Assembly (NCBI RefSeq): GCF_028610675.1
Contig: NZ_JAQQWS010000007.1
Location: 124,001-188,000, forward strand
Direction of reading: 5' to 3'
Source: Alkalihalobacillus pseudalcaliphilus
GTDB taxonomy: Bacteria > Bacillota > Bacilli > Bacillales > Bacillaceae_D
DNA: 64,000 bases
Position 1 is the stretch's first letter. Every line of letters begins with the position of its first letter. Position numbers and translations under genes: made by a program. The notes beneath the pieces are model-generated. The model was not told where the DNA came from. It made no database searches and was given only the letters and a program-made list of their open reading frames with translations. Below, piece by piece: positions 8,248 to 15,968 of the stretch.

Positions 8248-8830
8248 CCGAGATAAAGCGATTATTGCCGACTTAATGAAATTCCGCGTTATGAGCCGCG
8301 ACGACATTTGTGCCATACATTTTCGCGGATTAAAGGACCCGATAAAAGCGACAAACAGCGTGCTTAAACGTCTAAGACGCGACGGGCACGTAAGGGCGAT
8401 AACCGACCGCCACCAATATCTGTACACGCACGCCGACCAAACGCTAAAAAAAGACAGCGCCAAGATTCCGCACTTTCTCGCCATTGTGGCGGTTTATCGC
8501 GAAATGTGTGAGGTGGAAAAACCGAAGGTGTTCGAGGTCGAGCCGAAGGTGGGCGAGAAAGGTACGGTTGAGCCGGACGTGTTTGCGATTTGGCGCAAGG
8601 CTCCGTTTTATATCGAGGTGCAGCGAAATATTTACTCCGCGAAAGTTTTCAAGGCGAAACTAGACCGCTACGAGGCGTTTTACTACGGCGAAGAATGGGC
8701 GAAGTTAAGCTGGCAGCCTCGGGGTAAAAAGCCGATATTTCCGCGGATATGGGTGATTGGCGAAGGGAATTACGACTTACAAGGTCGCCCATTTAGCGTC
8801 CTCCATACGCAAAGGGCCCGAATAAATTAA
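8240..8830 (+). CDS. Replication-relaxation family protein
   Basis: 196 aa. The N-terminal winged-helix-like part (SRDKAIIADLMKFRVMSRDD) and the nuclease-like core with EPDVFAIW and FYIEVQRN match the replication-relaxation family, originally described for plasmid copy control and common in Firmicute phages. It is translationally coupled to the FtsK-like gene (8-base overlap). The biochemical activity is uncertain. The D...E.Q pattern hints at a PD-(D/E)XK-like fold. Confidence 0.8.
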   Translation: MISRDKAIIADLMKFRVMSRDDICAIHFRGLKDPIKATNSVLKRLRRDGHVRAITDRHQYLYTHADQTLKKDSAKIPHFLAIVAVYREMCEVEKPKVFEVEPKVGEKGTVEPDVFAIWRKAPFYIEVQRNIYSAKVFKAKLDRYEAFYYGEEWAKLSWQPRGKKPIFPRIWVIGEGNYDLQGRPFSVLHTQRARIN

Positions 8831-8833
8831 CGG

Positions 8834-8863
8834 TTGCATAGCGAACGTATATTCGTATATAAT
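8834..8863 (+). promoter_or_regulatory. Promoter with embedded LexA (SOS) box upstream of yolD
   Basis: -35 TTGCAT (8834-8839) and -10 TATAAT (8858-8863) are separated by 18 bases. Within the spacer, CGAACGTATATTCG (8842-8855) matches the Bacillus LexA/DinR box (CGAAC-N4-GTTCG) except for one base. A LexA dimer there would block RNA polymerase, making the gene DNA-damage inducible. yolD-type genes are SOS-linked in Bacillus, which supports the reading. Confidence 0.7.
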
Positions 8864-8885
8864 ATCGGAAAAGGAGTTGGTAATT

Positions 8886-9215
8886 GTGGAGGATATCGTA
8901 CATCTAAAACGCGGAAATAAGCTGTGGGAACAAAAGATCATGTTACCGGAACACGTCGAAGCTCTCGCGGAACTCAAACGGAATGAGCTAAAAATACCGC
9001 CGCCCGACCTCGCCGACCACGAACTAGCCGAAATAGCTGAAACTGCGATGACCTCGCTGAAACACGAGTTAGACGTAGTGGTGCGATACTGGGACGATGG
9101 GTTTACGCGTGACATAACCGGCGTGATTACACGGGTCGATCGGGACTTAAAAACGTTGCGGGTCAGTGATAAGCCCGTTAGGATTGACGCGTTGATTAGC
9201 GTTGTATATGTATAA
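8886..9215 (+). CDS. YolD-like family protein
   Basis: 109 aa from GTG at 8886; AAGGAG ends 9 bases upstream, which excludes a TTG at 8877. The family pattern RGxKxW...MLPEHVEAL is present near the N-terminus. YolD proteins usually sit next to a Y-family polymerase (UvrX/ImuB-like) and are thought to assist UV-damage tolerance. Here the gene stands alone behind a LexA-box promoter and is followed directly by a strong terminator, so it forms a one-gene SOS unit. Confidence 0.82.
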   Translation: MEDIVHLKRGNKLWEQKIMLPEHVEALAELKRNELKIPPPDLADHELAEIAETAMTSLKHELDVVVRYWDDGFTRDITGVITRVDRDLKTLRVSDKPVRIDALISVVYV

Positions 9216-9238
9216 GGCGCCGACCGCGGCGCCCTTTT
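9216..9238. terminator. Terminator between yolD and the lysis genes
   Basis: GGCGCCG (9216-9222) and CGGCGCC form a perfect 7-bp GC stem with a 4-base loop, followed by CTTTT. It starts at the yolD stop codon. It may also help end the convergent minus-strand lysis transcript. Confidence 0.85.
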
Positions 9239-9243
9239 CGTGA

Positions 9244-9510
9244 TTACTTCGGCTGTTTCTTCGGCTCCTCGTATCCTTGCGCCTCGTCCGAATCCCCCAC
9301 GCCATCGGTCGTAGGGTCGACGATAATGCCGAGCAGGACAAGCACGTAAAGCGCCGCCTCGACCACGTTTACCACGTTTTCTTCGAGCCCTAACGGCACC
9401 TCCACGCCAAATAACGTCGCCACATGATTCGCGACCACAAACAAAGCCGCCACCAATGCGATGATAAACGGCTTTTGCTTAAAACGTACTTTCCAGTTAA
9501 TTCCGCCCAT
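9244..9510 (-). CDS. Phage holin, phi LC3 family
   Basis: 88 aa. The INWKVRFKQK start, two hydrophobic segments and the LGIIVDPTTDGVGDS motif are diagnostic of the LC3 (phage_holin_1) family. The protein oligomerises in the cytoplasmic membrane late in infection to release the amidase or collapse the membrane potential. It is the last gene of the late minus-strand transcript, directly downstream of the endolysin. Confidence 0.93.
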   Translation of the reverse strand: MGGINWKVRFKQKPFIIALVAALFVVANHVATLFGVEVPLGLEENVVNVVEAALYVLVLLGIIVDPTTDGVGDSDEAQGYEEPKKQPK

Positions 9511-9521
9511 GTTACGTCCTC

Positions 9522-10493
9522 CTATCGTAGTAGTTGATTTACGCGCCTCTGTACGGCTGCCGCGTCATAGCCCGCCGCTTTTAACTTCGCCGACCTTTGC
9601 GGATTATTGCCCCATTTGCCGGCGATAACCTCGCGTGCAATTTGGTCGACGGACTTGCGGACGGGCGCGGGCTTGGCAGAGCTACTTGCGCCCAAGATGC
9701 GGTTGACTTCGGCTTGGACGGCTGAAGCGTTATGCCCCGCGTTAGTCAATCGTTGCGTGCGTTGCTGACCGTTGCCCCACTTTCCGTCGATGACTTCGCG
9801 TGCAAGTTGTGCGACGGTTTTCGGTTTAGCCGCGCCTAACTTTTCGTTGACGAGCGCTTGTACTGCCGCGAATTGTGCGCCGAGTGCCTTGCGTCTAGCT
9901 TCGCCTGTTCCGTGTTTGCCCGCGATAACTTCGTCAGCGAGTTGCTCGATGGACTTCGGTGCGGGCGGGGCTGGCGGCTTAGGTTCGGCGGTTTGCGTTG
10001 GGGCTGGGGATGCGGGCTTCTCAACTCCGACCACTTCCCCCTTAAACTCGTCCCATACGCGTAATAAATTCGTCGGACAGTTTTTTCCGCTCCAATGACG
10101 GTGGGGCACGACGTTACCCGCGGCAATGCCGAGGTCTTTCATGAGCTTGCGAATTAATTTAATCGCGTTAGCCCGCGCCTTCGCGAAATCTCCGTCGGCA
10201 TTTACGCAGATTTCAATACCGATTGATTGACGATTGCCTACCCCGTTTCCGCCGTCGCCTGCGTGCCAGCCCGACTCATTAAGCGGCAAATGCTGATAAA
10301 CGTCGTCGCCGTCGTCTACCGTATAATGCCATGAGGCGGAGGTCGTCGGATTCTTAACGTAACGTGCGTGCATTTCCGCGTTTGCTCCTAAGCGAGTATT
10401 AGCCGTTTCGTGGACGGTGATAAAGCGGGCAGTCATCGAGTGCCCCGGTCTGTTTCCGTTTGATTTCGGGATAAAATCTTGAATAATATTCAT
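9522..10493 (-). CDS. N-acetylmuramoyl-L-alanine amidase endolysin with three Cpl-7 repeats
   Basis: 323 aa. N-terminal Amidase_2 domain (about 1-155) with zinc-site residues in TVHETANT, ASWHYTVDD and PHRHWSGKNCP; it cleaves the bond between muramic acid and the stem peptide. A Pro/Ala linker (about 158-178) leads to three about 40-residue Cpl-7/CW_7 repeats (VIAGKHG, VIDGKWGN, VIAGKWGN), which bind the peptidoglycan muropeptide. There is no signal peptide, so it depends on the holin. The first repeat is the most diverged. Confidence 0.94.
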   Translation of the reverse strand: MNIIQDFIPKSNGNRPGHSMTARFITVHETANTRLGANAEMHARYVKNPTTSASWHYTVDDGDDVYQHLPLNESGWHAGDGGNGVGNRQSIGIEICVNADGDFAKARANAIKLIRKLMKDLGIAAGNVVPHRHWSGKNCPTNLLRVWDEFKGEVVGVEKPASPAPTQTAEPKPPAPPAPKSIEQLADEVIAGKHGTGEARRKALGAQFAAVQALVNEKLGAAKPKTVAQLAREVIDGKWGNGQQRTQRLTNAGHNASAVQAEVNRILGASSSAKPAPVRKSVDQIAREVIAGKWGNNPQRSAKLKAAGYDAAAVQRRVNQLLR

Positions 10494-10510
10494 AGTATCG
10501 CTCCCTTTCG

Positions 10511-10846
10511 TTAGTTAAAGTAAAATCGCGTGATAATCGGCACCAATGCGAGTACAATCGGCACCATAATTCCGACGAACCATTTGCGGTCCGCTTTCCG
10601 GTCTTTGACCGCCTGTTTTGCGTCGTCTTCCGCTTTCTTAATTTTCGATATAGCCTGATTCGCGAGCACTAACGCTTGGTCGGCTTTGTCCTCCGCCGCG
10701 TCCGCTTGGCGTGCGGTTTGGGCAGCCTCTTTACGCCATTCTTCGATAAGTTTCGTCTGATGTTCGACCCCTTTCGTTACTTTTGCGAGTTCGACTTGCA
10801 TCTCGCCGATTTTCTGCAAGAGATCGTAAATTGATGGCTCGGTCAA
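10511..10846 (-). CDS. XhlA-like holin-associated coiled-coil membrane protein
   Basis: 111 aa. A long Ala/Lys/Glu-rich coiled coil (about 15-85) is followed by one C-terminal transmembrane segment (FVGIMVPIVLALVPIITRF). This is the XhlA/haemolysin layout seen beside holin and amidase in Bacillus prophages, where it cooperates in lysis. It is somewhat longer than typical XhlA because of the extended coil. The order xhlA-amidase-holin supports a complete lysis cassette. Confidence 0.75.
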   Translation of the reverse strand: MTEPSIYDLLQKIGEMQVELAKVTKGVEHQTKLIEEWRKEAAQTARQADAAEDKADQALVLANQAISKIKKAEDDAKQAVKDRKADRKWFVGIMVPIVLALVPIITRFYFN

Positions 10847-10875
10847 TTACGCTCCTCCTTTCCGCGACAAAATAA

Positions 10876-10905
10876 AAAGCCCCGCTTAGTCCGCGAGACT
10901 TTTCG
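10876..10905 (-). terminator. Terminator between tail/lipoprotein genes and the lysis cassette
   Basis: On the minus strand AAAAGTCTCGC pairs with GCGGGGCTTTT (two G-U pairs), followed by a T run. It lies between the small lipoprotein gene and the XhlA-like gene and may attenuate late transcription into lysis. Confidence 0.65.
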
Positions 10906-10924
10906 TTTATATAAAAATTTTACG

Positions 10925-11056
10925 TTATTTTGCGTTAGATTCCGTTGGTAAAGGTCCTATAAAATCATAATCACCCGGTAGTGGAATTGACTCTTCACTT
11001 GAGCACCCCATTAAAACTGATAAAAATAATATACCTCCGATAAATATTTTTTTCAT
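10925..11056 (-). CDS. Small predicted lipoprotein
   Basis: 43 aa. A short signal peptide with lipobox VLMGC (Cys18) is followed by a 25-residue acidic mature tail. A strong AGGAGGGG site precedes the ATG. It lies between tail and lysis genes and is probably made late or from a prophage promoter. Small phage lipoproteins are often superinfection-exclusion factors that block DNA entry or the receptor; that role is only an inference from size and localisation. Confidence 0.75.
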   Translation of the reverse strand: MKKIFIGGILFLSVLMGCSSEESIPLPGDYDFIGPLPTESNAK

Positions 11057-11092
11057 ATGAACCCCTCCTAGTTATGGTTTGTTAATCCTATT

Positions 11093-11284
11093 CTATTCAG
11101 ATATTTGAGATTCGTCAAGCGGAATTATTCTCTTTATATCGATTCGAGATAAGATTAAGTCACCTATTACTATAGTTATACGATCGGGGTCGTTAATGGT
11201 TTCATTTATTTTTTCGGAATCGTAATTTTCTACTTCTGTTACGTAAGTTTCGTTGTCTTGCGTTATAACACTTAATTTTAGCAT
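11093..11284 (-). CDS. Small conserved-style phage protein downstream of the tail spike
   Basis: 63 aa, beginning MLKLSVITQDNETYV. No membrane segment. The start overlaps the tail-spike stop (TAATG) and AGGAGG lies upstream, so it is co-translated with the tail gene. It could be an XkdX-like tail accessory or a chaperone for the spike, but no diagnostic motif is present. Confidence 0.7.
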   Translation of the reverse strand: MLKLSVITQDNETYVTEVENYDSEKINETINDPDRITIVIGDLILSRIDIKRIIPLDESQISE

Positions 11285-13329
11285 TAATACGTTCCTCCTA
11301 TTCGACTTTGAATGAAATACCTTGCATCTATCTGCGCGTTTATACGTGCAAGACCGTTCGGACGAATTGTAACCTCATGACGTGTTCCTCTTGTGACTTT
11401 ACCGCTACTATCTTTCGCGAGGTAAGGAATTAGATTAAGTTTATCTGCCCTAAGCTCTGTGTGTGGGACTAGATTTCCGTCAACTCGGATTTCTAACGCG
11501 GTAGGCATTGAATTTAGCGTATAAATACCGTGCTCGATTTCGTGGGTGTGATTAGGTAATGTAATTTGATGTGTGTGCGACGGTATATCAATTTCGTGAG
11601 TGTGCGCGGGTATAACCACATTATGGCTGTGATTCGGTATCGTCACATTATGGGTATGGTTTGGTACCGTAAAATCGTGCGAATGCGAAGGTACCGTAAA
11701 GTTATGCGAATGAGTAGGAACCGCCACAGAATGCGTGTGATTTCCGGAACTCCCCCACGTTTCGAGAACTTGATTCGCCGCTTCCAACCGCACCAAAGAA
11801 CCGTTGGAAGCTTCGTACATATTTAGCGGCGGAGGACCTGAAACATCGTTATTACGCACAAACATAGTATGCTTATGATCTCCGCCCGCAGCACTAGTCT
11901 GCGTGCTACCTCCGCCATTTGACGTACTAGTAGATGTGCCGCCGCCGCTCGAAGTCGACGTACTAGTGCCGCCGCCGCTTGAACTACTCGCAGTTGTACC
12001 TCCTCCGCTCGTACTCGTTTGCGTTGAGCCGCCGCCACTTGACGTTGACTTAACGACAGCACCGCCTGCGGACGTAGACGATACGACCGCGCCTCCGCCT
12101 TCGATTGCCCGGCTATATGCGCGAAAATTAGACGTCTCTAGCGTTAGGTCAAGCGTATTTACGTTAATTAAGTCCTCGTCCAAGTAAAAACGAATAACCG
12201 CGGGGTGCTGGGCGTCGCAGTTATCTTGATATGGATACGAGTCGACGTTAGTTGACCCTTGCGAATAGGTGTCGTTAATTTGTTGTCGTCGCTCTAAGTC
12301 CGTTTGGCTGACGGCTAAATTGTCGCGCTTGTTGCCGATTTCAAGCGATACTGCCCACGGTTGTTCGCCAACGTCCGACTTTGCGTACTTCATTACGCGC
12401 ACATCAACCACGCCTATGTCAGCGTCATGTATGCGGACTAGTTTGCCGACGTCGTACCGGCTATAGTCGCCGAGCAATTTCAATTCGACGAGGTCGAGCG
12501 TATATGACCGCAGCGGTCGCTTTAATTCTTCGAGCTTTATTTTTGCCGCGGAAAACAAAGAGTCGACATCCTCATAGCGGCGGTCGACCCAAATATAATT
12601 GATTACGCCATAGTCCGCCACCGTGTCCGCTTGAATGTACGGAAGCCCGGTCGGGTTTACAGCGCGAATATTTAGTTGATTGACGCCCTCGCCGTAGCCG
12701 AGCGGATAAATTCGTGTGGCGACGGGCAGCGGGTCCTCTTCCTTCGTAATGCCGACGATGTTTTTGCCCCAACGCGCCTCGCCGGAAATTTCGTCGGTCG
12801 CCGCTTTTAAGTGGAGAACCCACGGAAAGACCGTAGTGTCCCACGTCCATTGATACGCGACATCAAACGGTCGAGGCACGCTTAAAAGGACGGATAACAC
12901 CGTTTCGTGTTCCGCCCCGTAATGGAAGTAACGCGTGAAGTCGCAGTCGCCGAGTATCCAGCGCGTGGATTCTTGATACGCGAGTACATCGGTAAGGACT
13001 GCGCGCGTCGTATAATTTGACCGCTGAAAATAGCCGAAAATTACGTCGTCAATAAGAGTCGCGAGTACATGTTCGCAGTTATACGTGATGGTTTCGGTCG
13101 ATTCCGACTTTTCCGTTGCTTTCGGCATAATGCGGTAGAGGTCGACGCGTTCGCCGTTATCGTATAGTTCGACGAAATTAAATGGCGTGCATAGCGCGTT
13201 CTTTGGGTCGTCGAGTGGTAGCGTGAAGGTTGCCGAGCCTAGTCCGTTTAGTTCGATGGTGTAACCGACGTTGAAGGCGTTGGTTAGGCGTCCTAGGGGC
13301 GTCATATTGCGTGAGTACACCTTAATCAT
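11284..13329 (-). CDS. Tail spike/endopeptidase-type protein with Gly-Ser and His-rich repeats
   Basis: 681 aa from the ATG at 13329 (MIKVYSRNMTPLGRL, usual for this family); an in-frame ATG at 13374 would add 15 residues inside the upstream gene. The N-terminal about 370 residues resemble siphovirus tail-endopeptidase/Gp37-like proteins that sit under Dit. Seven GG[AG]-plus-Ser/Thr repeats follow, then about nine THxH/SHxH units of the pattern VPxHTHN. The latter resemble metal-coordinating needle tips such as T4 gp37. A short C-terminal domain closes it. It probably binds the host surface. Confidence 0.85.
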   Translation of the reverse strand: MIKVYSRNMTPLGRLTNAFNVGYTIELNGLGSATFTLPLDDPKNALCTPFNFVELYDNGERVDLYRIMPKATEKSESTETITYNCEHVLATLIDDVIFGYFQRSNYTTRAVLTDVLAYQESTRWILGDCDFTRYFHYGAEHETVLSVLLSVPRPFDVAYQWTWDTTVFPWVLHLKAATDEISGEARWGKNIVGITKEEDPLPVATRIYPLGYGEGVNQLNIRAVNPTGLPYIQADTVADYGVINYIWVDRRYEDVDSLFSAAKIKLEELKRPLRSYTLDLVELKLLGDYSRYDVGKLVRIHDADIGVVDVRVMKYAKSDVGEQPWAVSLEIGNKRDNLAVSQTDLERRQQINDTYSQGSTNVDSYPYQDNCDAQHPAVIRFYLDEDLINVNTLDLTLETSNFRAYSRAIEGGGAVVSSTSAGGAVVKSTSSGGGSTQTSTSGGGTTASSSSGGGTSTSTSSGGGTSTSTSNGGGSTQTSAAGGDHKHTMFVRNNDVSGPPPLNMYEASNGSLVRLEAANQVLETWGSSGNHTHSVAVPTHSHNFTVPSHSHDFTVPNHTHNVTIPNHSHNVVIPAHTHEIDIPSHTHQITLPNHTHEIEHGIYTLNSMPTALEIRVDGNLVPHTELRADKLNLIPYLAKDSSGKVTRGTRHEVTIRPNGLARINAQIDARYFIQSRIGGTY

Positions 13330-15139
13330 TTGACATATTCTCGGTTCCGTACTGATAACTTCGGTCTGATCCATCGCCTAACCTAGTTGCATGTACTTCT
13401 TTATCGTCTAAGTTAATAGTAATTACATCCATCGCCCCATTAGTAGATAACTGACACATCGTAGTGTTAAAGAATGGGATACCTAAATCGTTAGGCTTAG
13501 AAAAAAAATCTCTATGTGTATGTCCATAGAATATTCCGATTATGTCATGGGACCTATCAAATGTCACTTCTACCGACACCTCCCAATCCTCCGCATTCGA
13601 GTGGTAGGAGTAATTAGACCCCTCCTTAAACGCCTTCAAAATGCCCTCAATCGACTCACTATTTTTAGGAACTCCTTGCCATGTTTGTAATACACTTTTC
13701 CTAGTTCCTATATGAGTGAATATCAGTAGTTGATAATCTTCTTTACCTTGTAAATCTAATGCATTATTAACTAACCAATTAATCTGACTTTGACTATAAC
13801 CTAGCCCGTTTGTGTTCCCTGAATATTTTAAGGTTCCATCATCTAGGGGTATATACGGGTAATCACAGGCATCCAAGAAAATGGCTCGTACCTTTTGGTC
13901 TGTAAAGTCTCTGTAAAAATACCTAGATAGAGGATTATTTAGATCTAAACATACCTCGTGTTCGAAATTTTTAATAACAAAGTTAGCCCATTCCCGCCTA
14001 GTAACCGTTAGATGTGCTTGGTTGTTATTGTTGATCGAATAAGAGTTATCATCATGATTACCATTCACTAGATAAACAGGGACATAGCTTCCCATAGACT
14101 TCATACTTTCCATAAAATTCCTTAAAGCTTCATCTTTATCCGAGTAATAGCCGCTATGCAAATCCCCCCCATGTACAACAAAATCAATTTTACCGTACGA
14201 CGTCATTTGCGATAAACTTTGGAAGTTATCGTTCATTACCCTATAGGAGTTCCCCCAATCTCCATGCGTGTCTGTCAAAAAAACAAAACTAATATTTCTA
14301 CCTGGGGACCGCGTCTTTGTAGCTCTAAACAAAACACTAGACGCATCATCAATTTTTGTTTCAATATCCACATCAAAAAATGGAGAGTTTAAACGTACTC
14401 CGTCATTTATTTCGCGAATAGTAACCAATGCTATCCGACTATTACCTATAGGCCCATATGCGCTTGTAAACAAAAAATCTTGTGTTCTAGTGTCAAACAC
14501 TAACCTTGAATGAGTCTGCGTACGAGTATTAATTATTGTTAGATTGTCGGGGATAGTATAAAAAGAATTTCCGTAAATTATCCTAGATGTTCCATCGCTA
14601 TTAAAGCTAAATACTTTACTATCAGGGTTATATGTGGGCTTCTTTAGGTTAGACGGAGGTAAGTATCCTAAATTTGAAGCGTTCGCGGTTAGTTTGTCTG
14701 AATGTATAGAGTTGTTAAAAATCTGCTGCTCCCCTCTAAGAGTTATCTCAAATAAATCTGAGTAAGCTCTAGTACCTCCTGCGGACGATGACCTAACCAT
14801 CGCTAGGGTTAATTCATCTAAACTGGTAGGAGAATATGAATAAATAAAATAAAATTGTTTTGTTGATGTGTTGAATAGTAATTTCGCATGGGATCCTTCG
14901 GTTTCATTTATAACTCTTGTATTGGCAGGAACCTCGTACCATTCATCCTCCCAAATTATTCTAGCTGTGCCATCCCCTTTAAAGTCGAAAATACCTGTAA
15001 CTCCGTCATAGTCAGGAATTTCGGTATTATATGGGAGTGAATAGTATACTAAGGACCTTTTAATATTATCAATAGTCTGGTTTACTTTTATTCTCCCAGT
15101 GTTTAAAGAGTCGTTGGAGTTAATATGTGAGACAGCCAT
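13322..15139 (-). CDS. Tail-associated protein with a calcineurin-like metallophosphoesterase domain
   Basis: 605 aa from the ATG at 15139 (AGGAGG 6 bases upstream). The N-terminal about 270 residues are beta-rich with two related segments (YDGVTGIFDFKGDGTARI and YNPDSKVFSFNSDGTSRI). The catalytic domain follows with the metallophosphatase signatures TDTHGDW, HGGDLHSG, NGNHDD, THIG and GHTHRDF. It lies between Dit and tail spike. It may cleave teichoic-acid phosphodiesters during adsorption, which is inference. By eye the gene is more AT-rich than its neighbours, suggesting recent acquisition. Confidence 0.85.
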   Translation of the reverse strand: MAVSHINSNDSLNTGRIKVNQTIDNIKRSLVYYSLPYNTEIPDYDGVTGIFDFKGDGTARIIWEDEWYEVPANTRVINETEGSHAKLLFNTSTKQFYFIYSYSPTSLDELTLAMVRSSSAGGTRAYSDLFEITLRGEQQIFNNSIHSDKLTANASNLGYLPPSNLKKPTYNPDSKVFSFNSDGTSRIIYGNSFYTIPDNLTIINTRTQTHSRLVFDTRTQDFLFTSAYGPIGNSRIALVTIREINDGVRLNSPFFDVDIETKIDDASSVLFRATKTRSPGRNISFVFLTDTHGDWGNSYRVMNDNFQSLSQMTSYGKIDFVVHGGDLHSGYYSDKDEALRNFMESMKSMGSYVPVYLVNGNHDDNSYSINNNNQAHLTVTRREWANFVIKNFEHEVCLDLNNPLSRYFYRDFTDQKVRAIFLDACDYPYIPLDDGTLKYSGNTNGLGYSQSQINWLVNNALDLQGKEDYQLLIFTHIGTRKSVLQTWQGVPKNSESIEGILKAFKEGSNYSYHSNAEDWEVSVEVTFDRSHDIIGIFYGHTHRDFFSKPNDLGIPFFNTTMCQLSTNGAMDVITINLDDKEVHATRLGDGSDRSYQYGTENMSND

Positions 15140-15149
15140 CGTCAACCTC

Positions 15150-15968
15150 CTATAAGAAAATATCTCGAGCTTTGACTATAAAGTCAAAATTCAGTCCTGA
15201 ACCTGCTATTGACAGGACGTTATTACCCGGCAATAGCTCGATAAAATCACCGTTTAATGCGTCGAACCTAGCCACTCCGTTTCTCGTCACTGTTTCCGAT
15301 TCACAGTCCACGATCCATGTCGCCCCTCCAAGCGAAGCCAACGTGAACGCCCGACCATTCGCGGCTACCCTTACGTTTGTGCCCGCACCACTTAACGTAA
15401 TGACCGGCTTAACCGCCTGTCCGCTTATGGTCACGGATTGTGTAGTAGGAGCGACCACACGAACAACTCCGCCTCCGCTTTCGTGTCCGAGCAGGTAATT
15501 CCAGTCAAACGTAATAATTTCGCTTCCCCACGTAATCTCGTCCGCAGAAACTACGGAATAAGCGTGCGGGTCCGACGCGGTCAACGGTACTTTAATAATC
15601 GCGAGGTTAGCAACGCGTTCCACCGTTAGTGCCCCGCTTAAACGCACGTTAAAGTAGCGGTCAACTGCGTCGCCGAATCGAAGCTTGCGCGTTTTAGGAC
15701 GCCCTTGCGCGTCGAGTAGTTCCGCCTTTAACTCGTCAAGTTTTCGATTAATGTCCGCATAAGTCGGCTGGCGTTCGAGCACGGCGTCGAGCATAAATTC
15801 CCGCGCACCAAAATAGGCGCCAAAGTCGTAATGACCGTGACGCCCCGGCACTGTGACCGTTCGGTTACGCAATTCCGGCAAGCCCGGCTCCTCGGACGAA
15901 AGGCGGAAGCGCCAGCCGCGGTCTTGTAGTCGCGTGTCGTCTAAAAATACGTCTGCCTCATTAGCCAT
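15150..15968 (-). CDS. Distal tail protein (Dit-like)
   Basis: 272 aa. Phage_tail/Dit family: the PGRHGHYDFGAYFGAREF segment and the LRFGDAVDRYFNVRLSG region are typical. Dit forms the hexameric hub that joins the tail tube to the baseplate. It follows the tape measure with an 8-base overlap and precedes the receptor-binding genes, the standard order. Confidence 0.88.
   Translation of the reverse strand: MANEADVFLDDTRLQDRGWRFRLSSEEPGLPELRNRTVTVPGRHGHYDFGAYFGAREFMLDAVLERQPTYADINRKLDELKAELLDAQGRPKTRKLRFGDAVDRYFNVRLSGALTVERVANLAIIKVPLTASDPHAYSVVSADEITWGSEIITFDWNYLLGHESGGGVVRVVAPTTQSVTISGQAVKPVITLSGAGTNVRVAANGRAFTLASLGGATWIVDCESETVTRNGVARFDALNGDFIELLPGNNVLSIAGSGLNFDFIVKARDIFL

Noticed and set aside
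7105..8830. Integrative conjugative element suggested by FtsK-like plus relaxation genes at a tRNA-Leu
   Set aside because: No relaxase, VirB4 or other conjugation gene is present, whereas a complete head-tail-lysis set is. The gene pair is also known from Bacillus siphoviruses.
11823..12187. Open frames in the Gly-Ser repeat part of the tail gene on both strands, and a CRISPR-like look of the repeats
   Set aside because: The periodicity comes from codon repeats of one protein; there are no constant repeats with unique spacers. No CRISPR array exists in the window.
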